DNA of 6,468 bases. It comes from Chitinophaga pinensis. GTDB lineage: Bacteria > Bacteroidota > Bacteroidia > AKYH767-A > OLB10. The position numbers were made by a program, and so were the translations under genes. The notes under the pieces are model-generated. The model was not told the origin of the DNA. It saw only the letters and a list, made by a program, of their open reading frames with translations, and did not search any database. Where the stretch lies: contig CAMBYJ010000102.1 of assembly GCA_945872015.1 (NCBI GenBank), positions 1-6,468 of the forward strand, given 5' to 3'. Positions 1 to 5,674 of this stretch are shown here, in pieces (within the stretch, counting starts at the first letter, position 1; each line of letters begins with the position of its first letter).

Positions 1-81
1 AAATAGTTTTTAACAAATCGAGGTTTTGTAATCATCCATCGAAAATAAAAATTCCGTAATATTGAACTTTAATTGAAAGCC

Positions 82-2496
82 ATGAACAAATATTTACGCC
101 CAATCATTTTAATCTTATTACTTTCCACATTTTCAAATGCTTTAAAAGCACAATGTCCTCCAGGATATGACCAAATTAAAGTGGAACTACTAACCGATAA
201 TTATCCTCAGGAAACCAGCTGGAACTTGTATAGTAATACAGGAGCAATTTTACTTTCCAGTCAAGCAGGAATGGGGCAGGCAACTTTTTATTCAGACTCT
301 ATTTGTGTTCCAACAGGAACTTGCGTAAAGTTTGTAATTCAGGATACTTACGGCGATGGAATTTGTTGCACCTATGGAGTTGGTCATTATACCTTATCAG
401 TAAATGGTGCTGTTGCCGATAGTGGAGGACAGTTTTCGTATTCCTCAACTTCGTATGTGAATTGCCCTCCAGGATCTTATTGTAACGATGCATTTGTTGC
501 TTACCAAGATACAGTCAATAATGCCTTTGGTTCATCTACATGGTATGAATTCATTCCTGACTCAACAGGTATGTTTAACATCAGCGCATGCTTTCCGAAT
601 AACTCTTGTAACACACGCTTGTGGGTGTATGATTATTGTAATGGTTTGATATGGGATTCGCTTCAATACGGAACGATTTATTATAATGATGATGCCTGCG
701 GAATTCAGTCGTATTTGCCTGCAGGTTTGCAAGCTGGTAAAACGTATTACATTCGTGTAGGTGGCGACTCTTCTTGCATAGATAGTACAATTACTTGGCA
801 AATTACTTATGGCGGACCTGTAGTTGGTTGTATGGATTCTACAGCATGTAATTTTAATCCGCTTGCTATCATCGATAACAATACGTGTATTTATCCTGGT
901 GATCCAAATTGTAATCATGGACCAGATTTAGTAGTCGATCAAAATGTATTGCGAAATTCGCTTTATGTTTCTTCTATCAATGGTAACGATGTTTGTTTAA
1001 TTGGCGAAGGATGTACTTCAGGATATGGGCAACGTGATATTATTAATTTTACAACACGTATTTCCAACGATGGTGATCAGGATTATTATATCGGTCCACC
1101 GCAAACAGGAAACTCGCAATTTGTTTTTGATAACTGCCACGGACATTGGCATTATGCAGGTTATGCGAAATATGAATTGTACGATTCGTTGCAGAATGAA
1201 ATGCAAGTAGGATTTAAAAATGGTTTTTGTGTTCTTGATTTAATGTGCTTTACTGGAACCGCAAAATATGGTTGTAGCGATATGGGTATCTCTGCTGGTT
1301 GTGCCGATGAGTATAGCTCTGGATTGCAATGTCAGTGGATAGATATTACCGATGTGCCCGATGGAAAATATACATTGGTTGTAAAAGTAAACTGGGATCA
1401 ATCGCCAGATAAACTCGGACACGTAGAAACTGATTATACAAATAACGCAGCGTATATGTGCTTTGACCTTTCAAGAGCAACCGGAAATGTTGTAGCTACA
1501 TTAAACAATACTCCTTCTTGCGTTCCAATTGTAGATTGTTTAGGAGATACTTTCGGATTAGCAAAGAAAGATTGTATTGGCGATTGTAATGGTTCACGTT
1601 TGGCGGGCGATTGGGACATAGATGCTGATCGTGATTCAGTGGATTTAGTCAACTACTGTATCGATATTGCAAACCTTGCGAGTGTTGCTCCTTGCAACGA
1701 CTTAAATGGTGATAATACATTAACGGTTACAGATGCTGCTAAATTAAATGGTTGTATTCGCGATTCAGCAGGAACGCATACGCATCCCAACGGAACAAGC
1801 ATTACGCATTCACATTGCGATTTCCCAAAAAATTTAAAGAATGTTTTACAAACTGTTTATATCAGCATCGATAGTGTAAACACACAAGATAAATTTATTG
1901 ATGTAGCCATTGCTAATCCCGATGGACGATTACTCGGTTGCGATTTTCATATCTCTGGATTAATCATCGATTCAATTAAAAATATTAGTCCGCTGTTTAA
2001 CCCTTACATTGCCTTTGTTCCAGCTAATGGTAGAGTAGTGGCACTGGCATTTGATGAAGTTTCGTTAACTAAGCAGAATAATGCTGTTCCACTTTTTAGA
2101 ATTTATTATCAGTCTACAACATCATCGATGGTATGCATCGATAATTTCTATGCAGCTGTAAACTCCGATTATGAAGAAACAAATCGTACTATCGTTAACG
2201 GATGTGTAACCATCAATACTACCGGCATCGGCTATGTGTCGAACAGTAGTTTGTTAACCGCAGCACCAAATCCTTTTAAAAATACCATCAATGTAAATTG
2301 TCCAACGTTCAACGGACAAAAAGTGATGATAAATATTGTGAATCCACTCGGACAAATTATTCAAACAAAAACGGTAGAGCATTTTAACAGTCGCGATTAC
2401 CAACTAGAAACAAACAATCTTCCCGAAGGAGTTTATTTCTTAGAGGTGAAAAATGAGAATATCACGCTCTCTACACGTATCATCAAAGTGAAATAA
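82..2496 (+). CDS. Secreted multidomain lysyl oxidase with T9SS C-terminal sorting domain
   Basis: Predicted 804-residue exported copper amine oxidase of the lysyl oxidase family, which oxidises peptidyl lysine or other primary amines to aldehydes. I chose ATG 82 over the in-frame TTG at 73 because it gives a clean signal peptide (hydrophobic residues 5-17, likely cleavage after Ala23). Domains by eye: CUB-like module with GDGICC (91-96), about 24-130; beta-sandwich, about 135-247; Cys-rich GCMDSTACNF module, 249-272; LOX domain, about 280-465; dockerin-like calcium loops near D510 and D540; His-rich linker 566-579; cohesin-like domain, about 588-715; T9SS type A sorting domain, 727-804, starting AAPNPF. 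In the LOX domain CHGHWH supplies His353, His355 and His357, matching the copper ligands of human LOX. Lys379 and Tyr411 align with human Lys320 and Tyr355, which form the LTQ cofactor. CQWIDITDV and ETDYTNN are near-identical to animal LOX. The family assignment is strong; the natural substrate is unknown. Confidence 0.93.
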   Translation: MNKYLRPIILILLLSTFSNALKAQCPPGYDQIKVELLTDNYPQETSWNLYSNTGAILLSSQAGMGQATFYSDSICVPTGTCVKFVIQDTYGDGICCTYGVGHYTLSVNGAVADSGGQFSYSSTSYVNCPPGSYCNDAFVAYQDTVNNAFGSSTWYEFIPDSTGMFNISACFPNNSCNTRLWVYDYCNGLIWDSLQYGTIYYNDDACGIQSYLPAGLQAGKTYYIRVGGDSSCIDSTITWQITYGGPVVGCMDSTACNFNPLAIIDNNTCIYPGDPNCNHGPDLVVDQNVLRNSLYVSSINGNDVCLIGEGCTSGYGQRDIINFTTRISNDGDQDYYIGPPQTGNSQFVFDNCHGHWHYAGYAKYELYDSLQNEMQVGFKNGFCVLDLMCFTGTAKYGCSDMGISAGCADEYSSGLQCQWIDITDVPDGKYTLVVKVNWDQSPDKLGHVETDYTNNAAYMCFDLSRATGNVVATLNNTPSCVPIVDCLGDTFGLAKKDCIGDCNGSRLAGDWDIDADRDSVDLVNYCIDIANLASVAPCNDLNGDNTLTVTDAAKLNGCIRDSAGTHTHPNGTSITHSHCDFPKNLKNVLQTVYISIDSVNTQDKFIDVAIANPDGRLLGCDFHISGLIIDSIKNISPLFNPYIAFVPANGRVVALAFDEVSLTKQNNAVPLFRIYYQSTTSSMVCIDNFYAAVNSDYEETNRTIVNGCVTINTTGIGYVSNSSLLTAAPNPFKNTINVNCPTFNGQKVMINIVNPLGQIIQTKTVEHFNSRDYQLETNNLPEGVYFLEVKNENITLSTRIIKVK

Positions 2497-2513
2497 TAAA
2501 ACTTCAATCCAAT

Positions 2514-2547
2514 AAAAAAGCCTGTAGTGCATACTACAGGCTTTTTT
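2514..2547. terminator. Bidirectional rho-independent terminator between convergent genes
   Basis: A perfect inverted repeat: GCCTGTAGT (2520-2528), loop GCAT, ACTACAGGC (2533-2541). It is flanked by six A on the left (2514-2519) and six T on the right (2542-2547), so a GC-containing stem followed by a U-tract forms on transcripts from either strand. It lies 17 bp after the lysyl oxidase stop and 15 bp before the hutU stop codon on the other strand, so it can serve both convergent genes. Confidence 0.93.
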
Positions 2548-2562
2548 AATATCTACTAAATT

Positions 2563-4245
2563 TTATTTCAATCGCTCGCGAATATCTAAACGATGTTTTC
2601 TTGCTGTGTCTTGCGCAATATCATAACCTGCATCCATGTGGCGAATAACTCCCATACCTGGATCGTTATGTAACACACGCTTCAAACGCGCATCTGCATC
2701 AGTTGTTCCATCGGCAACAATCACCATTCCTGAGTGAATCGAATAACCCATTCCAACGCCACCGCCATGATGTAAACTCACCCATGATGCACCACCTGCT
2801 GTATTAATCAACGCATTTAAAATTGGCCAGTCAGCAACTGCATCCGAACCATCTAACATTGCTTCTGTCTCACGGTTAGGGCTAGCCACAGAACCAGTAT
2901 CTAAGTGATCACGACCAATAACAATCGGCGCTTTCACTTTTCCTGTTCTTACTAATTCATTAAACAATAAACCTGCTTTCTCTCTATCACCTTGTCCAAT
3001 CCAGCAAATACGAGCTGGCAATCCTTGAAAAGCAATACGCTCTTGCGCCATTTTTATCCAACGGTGTAAGCTAACATTATCTGGGAATAAATTTAGGATA
3101 GCCTCATCCGTTACACGAATATCTTCTGGGTCGCCCGATAAAGCAGCCCAACGGAAAGGACCTTTTCCTTCGCAAAACAACGGACGAATATATGCAGGTA
3201 CAAATCCTGGGAAATCAAATGCATTTTTAATTCCTCGCTCTTGCGCACGTGCTCTTAAATTATTTCCATAATCAAAAGTAATAGCACCCATCTCTTGTAA
3301 GTCTAACATCAACTGCACGTGTTCTGCCATTGCATCGTAGCTCATATCTACTAAATGCTTCGGATCCTTCTCACGTAACACATTCGCTTCTTCATTCGAT
3401 AAACCTTCTGGTAAATAACCAACTAAAGGATCATGTGCCGATGTCTGATCAGTTAACACATCAGGAACGATACCGCGCTCTTTCAAGCGGCGAAGTAATT
3501 TCACGGCTGTACAAATTACACCAATCGATTTATTTTCTCCCTTCGCTTTAAACTCCAATGCTAAATCAATTGCTTTATCAATATCATGTTCAATCACGTC
3601 TAAGTAACGCGTTTCAATACGCTTTTGCGCGCGCCATTCTTCAACCTCAGCAGCAAGGCAAGTACCTTCTGCCATTGTGATAGCTAATGGCTGAGCTCCA
3701 CCCATACCACCTAGACCGGCTGTTACACACAAACGACCTTTTAACGAACCACCAAAATGTTTTTCAGCAACAGCGTTAAATGTTTCGTAAGTACCTTGCA
3801 CGATTCCTTGAGAGCCTATATAAATCCATGAGCCGGCAGTCATCTGACCATACATCATCAGACCTTTCTTTTCTAACTCATCAAAATGTTCCCACGTAGC
3901 CCACTTCGGTACTAACTGCGAATTGCTAATGATAACACGAGGAGCATCCTTATGTGTTGGAAGAATTGCCACTGGCTTTCCACTCTGTACAACCAGTGTT
4001 TCATCATCATTTAAATCTTTAAGGGCTTTCACAATTAGGTGAAACGACTCCACATTACGCGCAGCCTTCCCTCGTCCGCCGTAAACAATTAAATCCTCTG
4101 GGCGCTCTGCCACATCGGGGTCAAGGTTATTATACAACATTCGCAACGCAGCCTCTTGAATCCATCCTTTGCAAGATAAAGTAGTGCCTGTTGGCGTTTT
4201 CGTTTTCGTTAAATCCAGTTTCTCCTGATTGGTCGAAGTAATCAT
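2563..4245 (-). CDS. hutU: Urocanate hydratase (urocanase)
   Basis: Cytoplasmic NAD-dependent enzyme of histidine degradation that hydrates urocanate to 4-imidazolone-5-propionate. The 560-residue product has the usual length of bacterial urocanases and appears complete. Visible signatures: YGGRGKAARN (55-64); the glycine-rich NAD-binding stretch GLGGMGGAQP (177-186); the urocanase signature FQGLPARICW with Cys414, equivalent to the catalytic-region Cys410 of the Pseudomonas enzyme; and HHGGGVGMGYS near the C-terminus. The ATG at 4245 gives a normal N-terminus (MITSTNQEKL, leading into GWIQEAALRML). It has no evident Shine-Dalgarno sequence, only an A/T-rich leader, as is usual in Bacteroidota. 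No hutH, hutI or formiminoglutamate-processing gene is next to it in this window, so it is an isolated hut gene here. A structured intergenic element sits immediately upstream. Confidence 0.98.
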   Translation of the reverse strand: MITSTNQEKLDLTKTKTPTGTTLSCKGWIQEAALRMLYNNLDPDVAERPEDLIVYGGRGKAARNVESFHLIVKALKDLNDDETLVVQSGKPVAILPTHKDAPRVIISNSQLVPKWATWEHFDELEKKGLMMYGQMTAGSWIYIGSQGIVQGTYETFNAVAEKHFGGSLKGRLCVTAGLGGMGGAQPLAITMAEGTCLAAEVEEWRAQKRIETRYLDVIEHDIDKAIDLALEFKAKGENKSIGVICTAVKLLRRLKERGIVPDVLTDQTSAHDPLVGYLPEGLSNEEANVLREKDPKHLVDMSYDAMAEHVQLMLDLQEMGAITFDYGNNLRARAQERGIKNAFDFPGFVPAYIRPLFCEGKGPFRWAALSGDPEDIRVTDEAILNLFPDNVSLHRWIKMAQERIAFQGLPARICWIGQGDREKAGLLFNELVRTGKVKAPIVIGRDHLDTGSVASPNRETEAMLDGSDAVADWPILNALINTAGGASWVSLHHGGGVGMGYSIHSGMVIVADGTTDADARLKRVLHNDPGMGVIRHMDAGYDIAQDTARKHRLDIRERLK

Positions 4246-4261
4246 AATGTATTTATTTTCT

Positions 4262-4380
4262 TTTGGGCGTCCCCCTGAAGTGTGCCTTGCAAAGCAACGC
4301 TCTACTTCATGGGCGGGCTATTCACTCTTATCTTTTTTGCAAGCAAAAAAGGATAACCGTTCCTATCCCTAACGCAAGTG
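4262..4380. repeat. Structured intergenic element, probably a dispersed Bacteroidota repeat
   Basis: A noncoding stretch upstream of hutU with nested complementarity. CCC (4272-4274) plus TGAAGT (4276-4281) pair with ACTTCA (4304-4309) plus GGG (4311-4313), with one mismatch. Inside that, TTGC-AAA-GCAA (4287-4297) forms a small hairpin. A second arm, TTATC and TTTTTTGC (4328-4340), pairs across loop AA with GCAAAAAA and GATAA (4343-4356) with one bulged G. GCGT (4267-4270) can close the whole with ACGC (4372-4375). The wording (GGGCGT at the start, GGGCGGGCTATTC in the middle, CTATCCCTAACGC at the end) resembles interspersed intergenic repeats I recall from Bacteroidota genomes. That is memory, not a search result, and only one copy lies in this window. 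It could be a mobile or structural repeat, or part of the hutU leader. Confidence 0.6.
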
Positions 4381-4429
4381 TTCAATTTAAGTTTAAAATC
4401 TCATTCATTTATTTACTCAGAACCATCTA

Positions 4430-4618
4430 CTACTTGTTAGAGTCTGCTTCTGGGTTCGTTTTTTTCTTCTGCATTTTGTTTTTGTAATCCCAAGGACAAT
4501 GCTTGCAACCACTCTGGCAACAATGACCTCTTTTCAAATGGTATTTTTCGGTAAAAACGATAAACCCTTCTGGCGAAAGGTAATAATCCTCCTTATCAAA
4601 TTTATCCGCAAATCCCAT
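4430..4618 (-). CDS. Small Cys-rich DUF5522-type protein
   Basis: A 62-residue protein whose sequence fits the DUF5522 family, small Bacteroidota proteins of unknown function. The diagnostic part runs from YYLSPEGFIVFTEKYHLKRG to HCCQSGCKHCPWDYK (residues about 13-46). Four cysteines with interspersed histidines (CC-x3-C-x2-C) suggest metal or Fe-S binding, which is inference. The C-terminus is a Lys-rich, low-complexity tail. It has no signal peptide or membrane segment, so it is probably cytoplasmic. ATG 4618 is supported by the motif placement and by a promoter-like TACCTTTG box ending 4 bases before it. It lies 43 bp downstream of the co-oriented methyltransferase gene and may be transcribed both with it and from its own promoter. 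Confidence 0.88.
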   Translation of the reverse strand: MGFADKFDKEDYYLSPEGFIVFTEKYHLKRGHCCQSGCKHCPWDYKNKMQKKKTNPEADSNK

Positions 4619-4622
4619 GATG

Positions 4623-4630
4623 CAAAGGTA
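4623..4630 (-). promoter_or_regulatory. Bacteroidota -7 promoter box (TACCTTTG) of the DUF5522 gene
   Basis: On the minus strand this reads TACCTTTG, an exact match to the TAnnTTTG -7 consensus of Bacteroidota sigma factors. It ends 4 bases before the ATG at 4618, so transcription would start at or within a few bases of the start codon, giving a leaderless or nearly leaderless mRNA. I see no TTG for the -33 element at the expected distance, which lowers confidence. Confidence 0.5.
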
Positions 4631-4661
4631 CTGAATCAGTCGCAGATTTTAAAAGGGGAGG

Positions 4662-5459
4662 CTACCGACTAGCCACTAGCGAATACACCATCGGAACAAA
4701 ATTCTGCATTCCTTTTATTCTGTATTTCCCTGGCTCCGATTCCTCAGCAAATGAAAAGCAGTTATAAGGTGAATAATCATATTCCTGTAAGGCGCTGATT
4801 TTTAATCCTTGTTTTACCAATGCAGTAACAACCTCACCAATCGAATGGTTCCAGGTAATCGTTGTAAATGGTTCTCCACTTTCACGCGATGCATACGAGC
4901 CCGATTCCGTTTCTACAATCGCCTCATCTCGAAAATACGAATAGGTGATTTTAGTAAAGTCATTATCATACATCCAGATGATAGGATGAAATTCTGCGAA
5001 TACAAATTTTCCATCGGGCTTTAAATACTGCTCTACAATACTTGCCCATTTATCGATATCGGGTAACCAGCCAATCGTTCCGTAAGAGGTAAATACAATA
5101 TCGAATTGTTCGTTTTGCAAATGTTGCGGCAGACTATACAAATCACAACAAATAAAATTTGCGTTTAGTCCGAGTTGATTGTTTAACAAATTTGCTTTTT
5201 CAATCGCTGCTTCTGAAAAATCGACACCTGTAACGGATGCGCCTAACCGCTGTAGCGAAAGTGTATCTTGTCCGAAATGACATTGCAGGTGTAAAATTTT
5301 CTTTCCACTTACATCACCTAATAGGTTTAATTCAATTTCATTCAATGTATTTTTCCCATCAATAAATGCTGGTGTATTATAAAATTCAGAATGAAAATGC
5401 AGTTCTGCCTTTCCATTCCACGATGCCTTATTCTGTTCGATATAATCGTTTGTGTTCAT
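4662..5459 (-). CDS. Class I SAM-dependent methyltransferase, specificity unknown
   Basis: A 265-residue cytoplasmic enzyme predicted to transfer a methyl group from S-adenosylmethionine. Visible Rossmann-fold motifs: motif I ILHLQCHFGQDTL (55-67), with the SAM-binding loop written CHFGQ rather than the usual GxGxG; acidic residue Asp80 in VTGVDFSE; CDLYSL (105-110); FDIVFTSYGTIGWL (119-132); and LKPDGKFVFAEFHP (146-159). The N-terminal NDYIEQNKASWN and the LHLQCHFGQDT block are typical of a Bacteroidota methyltransferase group whose substrate I do not know. I chose ATG 5459 rather than the in-frame ATG at 5498: family members begin close to NDYI, and a promoter-like box lies between the two candidates. 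It is co-oriented with the DUF5522 gene 43 bp downstream. A REP-like hairpin sits about 50 bp upstream. Confidence 0.93.
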   Translation of the reverse strand: MNTNDYIEQNKASWNGKAELHFHSEFYNTPAFIDGKNTLNEIELNLLGDVSGKKILHLQCHFGQDTLSLQRLGASVTGVDFSEAAIEKANLLNNQLGLNANFICCDLYSLPQHLQNEQFDIVFTSYGTIGWLPDIDKWASIVEQYLKPDGKFVFAEFHPIIWMYDNDFTKITYSYFRDEAIVETESGSYASRESGEPFTTITWNHSIGEVVTALVKQGLKISALQEYDYSPYNCFSFAEESEPGKYRIKGMQNFVPMVYSLVASR

Positions 5460-5463
5460 GATG

Positions 5464-5471
5464 TGAAGGTA
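5464..5471 (-). promoter_or_regulatory. Possible -7 promoter box (TACCTTCA) of the methyltransferase gene
   Basis: The minus strand reads TACCTTCA, a two-mismatch variant of TAnnTTTG, ending 4 bases before the chosen ATG at 5459 and followed by CATC. The box in front of the DUF5522 gene has the same spacing and the same following CATC (TACCTTTG-CATC-ATG versus TACCTTCA-CATC-ATG). The parallel supports both the promoter role and the start codon choice. No clear -33 TTG is visible. Confidence 0.33.
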
Positions 5472-5509
5472 GTGGAAAATTGGGTTTGGGGATTTCATAT
5501 CTCCTTATA

Positions 5510-5550
5510 CGGTTCATTGGTCGCTGAGGGTCTCGAAGCGCAATGAACCG
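5510..5550 (-). repeat. REP-like hairpin, copy 1
   Basis: A 41-bp imperfect palindrome. The outer stem CGGTTCATTG (5510-5519) pairs perfectly over 10 bp with CAATGAACCG (5541-5550). Inside are the bulge GT, the inner stem CGCT/AGCG (5522-5525 with 5537-5540), the apical stem GAG/CTC around loop GGT, and the bulge GA. The core TGAG-N4-TCGAA resembles REP-type palindromes that I recall as widespread in bacterial intergenic regions. It pairs with a second, inverted copy at 5589-5623. It lies upstream of the methyltransferase start. Neither strand shows a U-tract, so it is not a standard terminator. Confidence 0.75.
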
Positions 5551-5588
5551 GCTGTATATTAAAATCCAAATTTTGGGATTACAATTCA

Positions 5589-5623
5589 CCCTTCGCCGTT
5601 CGAGAGCCTCACGGACCGAAGGG
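5589..5623 (+). repeat. REP-like hairpin, copy 2 (inverted relative to copy 1)
   Basis: A 35-bp imperfect palindrome. The outer stem is CCCTTCG (5589-5595) with CGAAGGG (5617-5623), and the inner stem is CCGT (5596-5599) with ACGG (5611-5614). The apical stem is GAG/CTC around loop AGC, and the bulges are TC and AC. Its reverse complement has the same order of parts as copy 1: outer stem, GT, 4-bp stem, GAG-N3-CTC, GA, 4-bp stem, outer stem. The stem bases differ but remain paired. The 38 bp between the copies also contain a small AATCC/GGATT hairpin (5563-5580). The arrangement resembles a two-unit REP cluster. Confidence 0.75.
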
Positions 5624-5658
5624 CGTCTAACGGAAATGCTTAATTCAACCCAATCCTT

Positions 5659-5666
5659 TATTTTTA
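5659..5666 (+). promoter_or_regulatory. Possible -7 promoter box (TATTTTTA) of the PLP enzyme gene
   Basis: TATTTTTA differs from TAnnTTTG only at the last base and ends 8 bases before ATG 5675, again implying a very short leader. There is no visible -33 TTG at the right distance. The region is AT-rich, so a chance match is possible. Confidence 0.28.
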
Positions 5667-5674
5667 CCAAACCC

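Noticed and set aside
21..64. Promoter candidates for the lysyl oxidase gene (AGGTTTTG at 21-28, TAATATTG at 57-64)
   Set aside because: Each departs from TAnnTTTG and neither has a TTG at the proper -33 distance, so the evidence is too weak to annotate.
73..81. TTG start three codons upstream of the lysyl oxidase ATG
   Set aside because: ATG 82 gives a standard signal peptide (MNKYLRPIIL...), and nothing favours the TTG.
562..918. 118-codon minus-strand open frame inside the lysyl oxidase gene
   Set aside because: It is antisense to a clearly coding frame, and its Thr/Ile/Arg-rich translation has no recognisable domain, so it is a shadow frame.
4328..4356. TTTTTTGC-AA-GCAAAAAA hairpin as a terminator for the DUF5522/methyltransferase unit
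   Set aside because: The stem is almost all A:T and no U-tract follows it on the minus strand. It fits better as an arm of the structured repeat.
4263..4487. 74-codon plus-strand open frame over the structured element upstream of hutU
   Set aside because: It overlaps the repeat and the antisense of the DUF5522 gene; its translation is low-complexity and resembles nothing.
5460..5498. Longer methyltransferase N-terminus beginning at ATG 5498
   Set aside because: The extra 13 residues (MKSPNPIFHYLHI) do not match the family start, and the segment contains the promoter-like box before ATG 5459.
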